Source: Verrucomicrobiia bacterium
GTDB lineage: Bacteria > Verrucomicrobiota > Verrucomicrobiia > Opitutales > Opitutaceae
Assembly (NCBI GenBank): GCA_011525695.1
Contig: WYBX01000104.1
Location: forward strand, 1 to 63,209
Direction: 5' to 3'
DNA length: 63,209 bases
The translations under genes and the position numbers were made by a program. Below are positions 60,298 through 63,209 of this stretch, in pieces (the stretch's first letter is position 1; every line of letters starts with the position of its first letter). The notes beneath the pieces were generated by a model. That model saw nothing but the letters and a program-made list of their open reading frames with translations. It searched no databases and was not told the origin of the DNA.

Positions 60298-62922
60298 ATG
60301 AAATCCGTCGCCTTGATCTTGTCGGTCCTCTGCGCCACGCCGATCCTCGCCCAGGAAAAATTTGATCCGGTCCGGAATGTCACCGATCCCGGGGTGGTGG
60401 TGACACGGCAGGCTATCACGCCGGCGGGCGTGCAAAGCGTCTTTGATGGCCGGGTTTATGCCGTGGCATTCGGCGCGGAGCCGGACGAGGTGTGGGCGTT
60501 GAGCGCCAGCCGGCTGATCGCGCTCGACTGGCGGGCGAACCGGCTTCTCACGTCGCTGCCCATTGGCACGGCGGGCGAGCCTCCCGTCCGGCAGCGGGCC
60601 GACGATCCGGAGGTCAACGCCTCGGTCGCTTTCACCGGCAAGCCCGGGATCCAGGGACTGGCGGTGGATTCGCAGGACCGGCCGTACCTCACCGCGGCCA
60701 ACGCCGGGGACGTCCGGCTCCTGACGGTCGAAGCGGGGACGGTGCGCACGGTCGCGAGCGGGCTGGGCGCACAGGTCACGGGCACGATTGCCCTTGCGGC
60801 GCGTCCGAACAGCGCGGGCGAGCGGCTCGCCGTGGTCCCCATCATCGCGCAGAACGTGGCGGCGATCATCGATGTCGAGACCGGGAAGCAGCTCGCCGCC
60901 GTGCCGACCGGGATCGCGCCCATCGGGGCCGCGATCGATGCCGCCGGCACCACCGCCTATGTCAGCAACTGGGGCGGACGCGTGGCGGTACCCGGCGATC
61001 GGACCGCCCCGACCGGTCTGGCCAAGGATGCAGACCAGGTTGTCATTGATGCCCGCGGGATCGCCGCCACGGGGACCGTGACCAGGATCGATCTGCGCGC
61101 GCGGCGGGCCGTTGCCACGATCGCGGTGGAGTTGCATCCGACGGCGCTCGCGTGGGATGAGCCCCGCCAGCGGCTCTACGTGGCCAACGGCAACAGCGAC
61201 ACGGTCTCGGTCATCGATGTACGGACGGACCGGGTACGCGAGACCATCACCCTGCGCCCATTTGGCGAGGCTGCGGTAGGGGTTGCCCCCACGGCATTGG
61301 CCGTGTCGGCGGATGGGGCCACCCTGTTCGTGGCCTGCGGCGGAATCAACGCCGTCGCGGTAATCGCGACGGCGGACGGGAGCACGCAAGGCCTGATCCC
61401 CACCGCGTGGTATCCGAACGGGCTCGCATTGAGCAGCGATGGGCGGAACCTGGCCGTATCGACGCTGCTGGGAGTGGGTTCGGGTTCCCGCGGCGGGAGG
61501 GAAAACCGCTTCGTGCACGCTTACCGGGGATCGATCAGCGTCCTGCCGGTGCCGGATGCGGCGCAGCTTGCCAGCTACACGACTGCCGTGGCCGAGAACA
61601 ATCACCTGCCGATCCGCGGCGCTGCGGCCCGGACGGCACGCGGCGCACGGCCGGCGGCGAGTGCCATCCCTCGACGGGCCGGCGACCCGTCGCTGATCGA
61701 ACACGTCGTTTACGTAATCAAGGAGAACCGGACCTACGATCAGGTGTTCGGCGACATGAAGAAGGGCAATGGTGATCCGTCGCTGGTCATGTTTGGCGAG
61801 GGCATCACTCCCAACCAGCACCGGCTCGCGGATCAATTTGTCCTGCTCGACAACTTCTATGCCTCCGGCGGCAACAGTGGCGACGGCCACCAATGGATCA
61901 CCCAGTCCAATGAGACCGACTATGCCATGTGGCCGGGCTGGGCGGGCCGCAGCTATCCCTTCGACGGCACCGACCCGGTAGCCTATGCCTCGGGAGGATT
62001 CCTCTGGGATTATGCCGTGCGGGCGAAGAAGTCGGTCCGGGTTTTTGGGGAATTCGCACCCCGGATCACACGGGGCCCCGGGGATCCCAGCCGGATGGAG
62101 TTGTTCGCCCAATGGCGCGACGGCCAGTCCTTCGAGCACACCTGGCAGACCCGATCCCCGATCCCGCCGCTCGACGGGTTGCTCGTCCGGAATTTTCCCG
62201 GCTATTCCACGAACATTCCCGATGTCATCCGCGCCCGGCTCTTCATTGCCGAGCTGAGGAAGTGGGAGGCGGCCGGACGGATGCCGAACCTGGTTTTCCT
62301 GCAATTGCCCAGCAACCATACCAACGGCACCTCGCCCGGCGCGAACACTCCGAAGGCAATGGTGGCGGACAACGACCTCGCGCTCGGCCAGGTCGTCGAG
62401 GCGCTGACGCACTCGCCGTTCTGGAGGAAGATGGCCATCTTCGTCGTCGAGGATGATGCGCAGAACGGCGTCGATCATGTGGACGGCCACCGGACCGTCG
62501 CGCTCGCGATCAGCCCCTACGTCCGTCGCAACCATGTCGACTCGACCTTCTACGCCCATCCCAGCATTGCCAAGACGATCGAACTGATCCTTGGACTGCC
62601 AACGATGTCGTTGTTCGACCTCATCGCGAATGACATGCGGGCGAGCTTTCAGGATCAGCCGGACTATGCCCCGTACGCGGCGGTTCAACCGACACAGTCG
62701 CTCGAGGAGATGAATCCTCCGGCCAAGTCATTGAGCGGTCCGGCGCGCGAGGCGGCCGAAGCCTCGGCGGAAATGCGTTTCGACGTTCCCGATGCCGCGC
62801 CCACCGAGCGACTGAACCGGATCGTATGGCACGACGTCCGGGGCTGGAATGTGCCGTATCCGGCGGTAAAGCACGGGGCCTTTGCGCCGCTTTCGGTCGA
62901 CATCGACGACGTCGACCGCTGA
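60298..62922 (+). CDS. secreted YVTN-propeller phosphoesterase (phospholipase C/acid phosphatase family)
   Basis: 874 residues. A signal peptide spans about 1-19 (VALILSVLCATPILAQE). The first 420 residues make a YVTN-type beta-propeller (VYAVAFGAEPDEVWALSASR, RLYVANGNSDTVSVIDVRTD, AVSADGATLFVACGGINAVAVI). The phosphoesterase domain (PF04185-type) follows: VVYVIKENRTYDQVFGDM with the metal/nucleophile region, YASGGNSGDGHQWITQSNETDY, and the late FVVEDDAQNGVDHVDGHR with the metal-ligand Asp and His. Hydrolyses phosphate esters or phospholipids outside the cytoplasm. The start at 60298 begins the signal. No operon partner is seen. Confidence 0.88.
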   Translation: MKSVALILSVLCATPILAQEKFDPVRNVTDPGVVVTRQAITPAGVQSVFDGRVYAVAFGAEPDEVWALSASRLIALDWRANRLLTSLPIGTAGEPPVRQRADDPEVNASVAFTGKPGIQGLAVDSQDRPYLTAANAGDVRLLTVEAGTVRTVASGLGAQVTGTIALAARPNSAGERLAVVPIIAQNVAAIIDVETGKQLAAVPTGIAPIGAAIDAAGTTAYVSNWGGRVAVPGDRTAPTGLAKDADQVVIDARGIAATGTVTRIDLRARRAVATIAVELHPTALAWDEPRQRLYVANGNSDTVSVIDVRTDRVRETITLRPFGEAAVGVAPTALAVSADGATLFVACGGINAVAVIATADGSTQGLIPTAWYPNGLALSSDGRNLAVSTLLGVGSGSRGGRENRFVHAYRGSISVLPVPDAAQLASYTTAVAENNHLPIRGAAARTARGARPAASAIPRRAGDPSLIEHVVYVIKENRTYDQVFGDMKKGNGDPSLVMFGEGITPNQHRLADQFVLLDNFYASGGNSGDGHQWITQSNETDYAMWPGWAGRSYPFDGTDPVAYASGGFLWDYAVRAKKSVRVFGEFAPRITRGPGDPSRMELFAQWRDGQSFEHTWQTRSPIPPLDGLLVRNFPGYSTNIPDVIRARLFIAELRKWEAAGRMPNLVFLQLPSNHTNGTSPGANTPKAMVADNDLALGQVVEALTHSPFWRKMAIFVVEDDAQNGVDHVDGHRTVALAISPYVRRNHVDSTFYAHPSIAKTIELILGLPTMSLFDLIANDMRASFQDQPDYAPYAAVQPTQSLEEMNPPAKSLSGPAREAAEASAEMRFDVPDAAPTERLNRIVWHDVRGWNVPYPAVKHGAFAPLSVDIDDVDR

Positions 62923-63005
62923 GCGGACAGAACCATCATGCAGCGCGCCCTCCTGCTGAAAGGAAAGTGACTGAAAGGAAACTGCGATCCGCCCGGCGAG
63001 TCGTT

Positions 63006-63025
63006 CAACCGCGAATCCACGCCAG
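63006..63025. repeat. AACCGCGAATCC repeat fragment
   Basis: CAACCGCGAATCCACGCCAG, a short relative of the repeats at 11134 and 29377. Confidence 0.5.
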
Positions 63026-63086
63026 CGTTCGTCCGCGCCTTCGTGCAGTCGAGGAGCCGCGCAGGAAGGATGTCACATTGGGTCTG

Positions 63087-63110
63087 TGGACGACACGGAG
63101 GTCGTCCCTC
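63087..63110. repeat. REP-like hairpin next to the intron
   Basis: GGACGAC-ACGGAG-GTCGTCC then CTC. A 7-bp stem with a 6-base loop; member of the GGAGGG..GTCGTCC family, here cut at the intron border. Confidence 0.6.
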
Positions 63111-63209
63111 GTGCGCCTGTGAGGGCGTCCACACAGCGGGGTGCAAGTCCCCGTCAGGCGGAACGTTCACCCGCCTGCAACCGAAGGCTACTGCGTCGTG
63201 GCAACACGG
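63111..63209 (+). mobile_element. 5' end of a group II intron (cut by the window edge)
   Basis: Starts GTGCGCC, matching the GUGYG 5' splice-site consensus. It then has the domain I signature GGGGTGCAAGTCCCCG and, further on, CCGAAGGCTACTG and CGTGGCAACACGG, which fit domain I stems. The rest, including a possible reverse transcriptase gene, lies beyond the window. It sits directly after the hairpin at 63087-63110, as class C introns do after terminator-like stems. Confidence 0.7.

Noticed and set aside
59848..62688. A 946-codon open frame on the minus strand opposite the phosphoesterase
   Set aside because: Antisense of a clearly recognisable secreted phosphoesterase; the translation has no domain and runs through the next gene.

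Overview
The window looks like chromosomal DNA from a high-GC Verrucomicrobiota bacterium, most likely Opitutaceae (inference). The signs are large TonB-dependent receptors with a carboxypeptidase-regulatory-like front domain, several Tat-exported Gfo/Idh/MocA oxidoreductases, a glucuronoyl esterase of the CE15 type, DUF1080 proteins, and many intergenic palindromic repeat families. No ribosomal RNA, tRNA or CRISPR array was seen.

Layout. 1-15.8 kb is a glycan-uptake and degradation region on the + strand: an AraC regulator (- strand), two near-identical tandem TonB receptors, a GH20-like hydrolase, a CE15 esterase, a GH127-type arabinofuranosidase and a Gfo/Idh oxidoreductase. 15.9-22 kb (- strand) holds two unrecognised secreted proteins, a TIM-barrel sugar isomerase and an FG-GAP repeat protein. 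22.3-29.3 kb (- strand) is a tight operon: secreted beta-propeller, split transketolase (two genes), zinc alcohol dehydrogenase, acylating acetaldehyde dehydrogenase, 4-hydroxy-2-oxovalerate aldolase and HpcH/HpaI aldolase, most joined by 4-base ATGA overlaps. 29.6-31.6 kb has small genes. 31.8-41.3 kb is a divergent catabolic block: a YjhG/YagF-type sugar-acid dehydratase on - and, on +, FAA hydrolase, 3-hydroxyacyl-CoA-dehydrogenase-like protein, RidA, class III aminotransferase, EamA exporter, D-threonine-aldolase-like enzyme and M19 dipeptidase. 41.4-45.9 kb (- strand) carries a Gfo/Idh protein, a diaminopentanoate-dehydrogenase-like enzyme and the threonine pathway pair kbl-tdh. 46-54 kb (- strand) has three Tat-exported Gfo/Idh proteins mixed with a HEAT/discoidin protein, a DoxX-like protein and a discoidin-like protein, ending at a clear terminator. 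54.2-62.9 kb (+ strand) has a Tat-exported sulfide:quinone-reductase-like flavoprotein, a DUF1080 protein, a third TonB receptor and a YVTN-propeller phosphoesterase. The last 100 bases are the 5' end of a group II intron.

How it works together (inference). Receptors import oligosaccharides released from plant polysaccharide side chains; the GH20-like, CE15 and GH127 enzymes trim them; oxidoreductases, dehydratase and aldolases convert the sugars or sugar acids to pyruvate and acetyl-CoA. Five sites share a composite promoter/operator pattern (TTCC-A/G-TCG, then a TANNCT -10 at fixed spacing). They precede both tandem receptors, the GH20-like gene, the dehydratase and the FAA-hydrolase operon, which suggests one regulon. 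Two other outstanding features are seven perfect small hairpins embedded in the coding termini of the aldolase operon, and the group II intron sitting directly after a REP-like hairpin.
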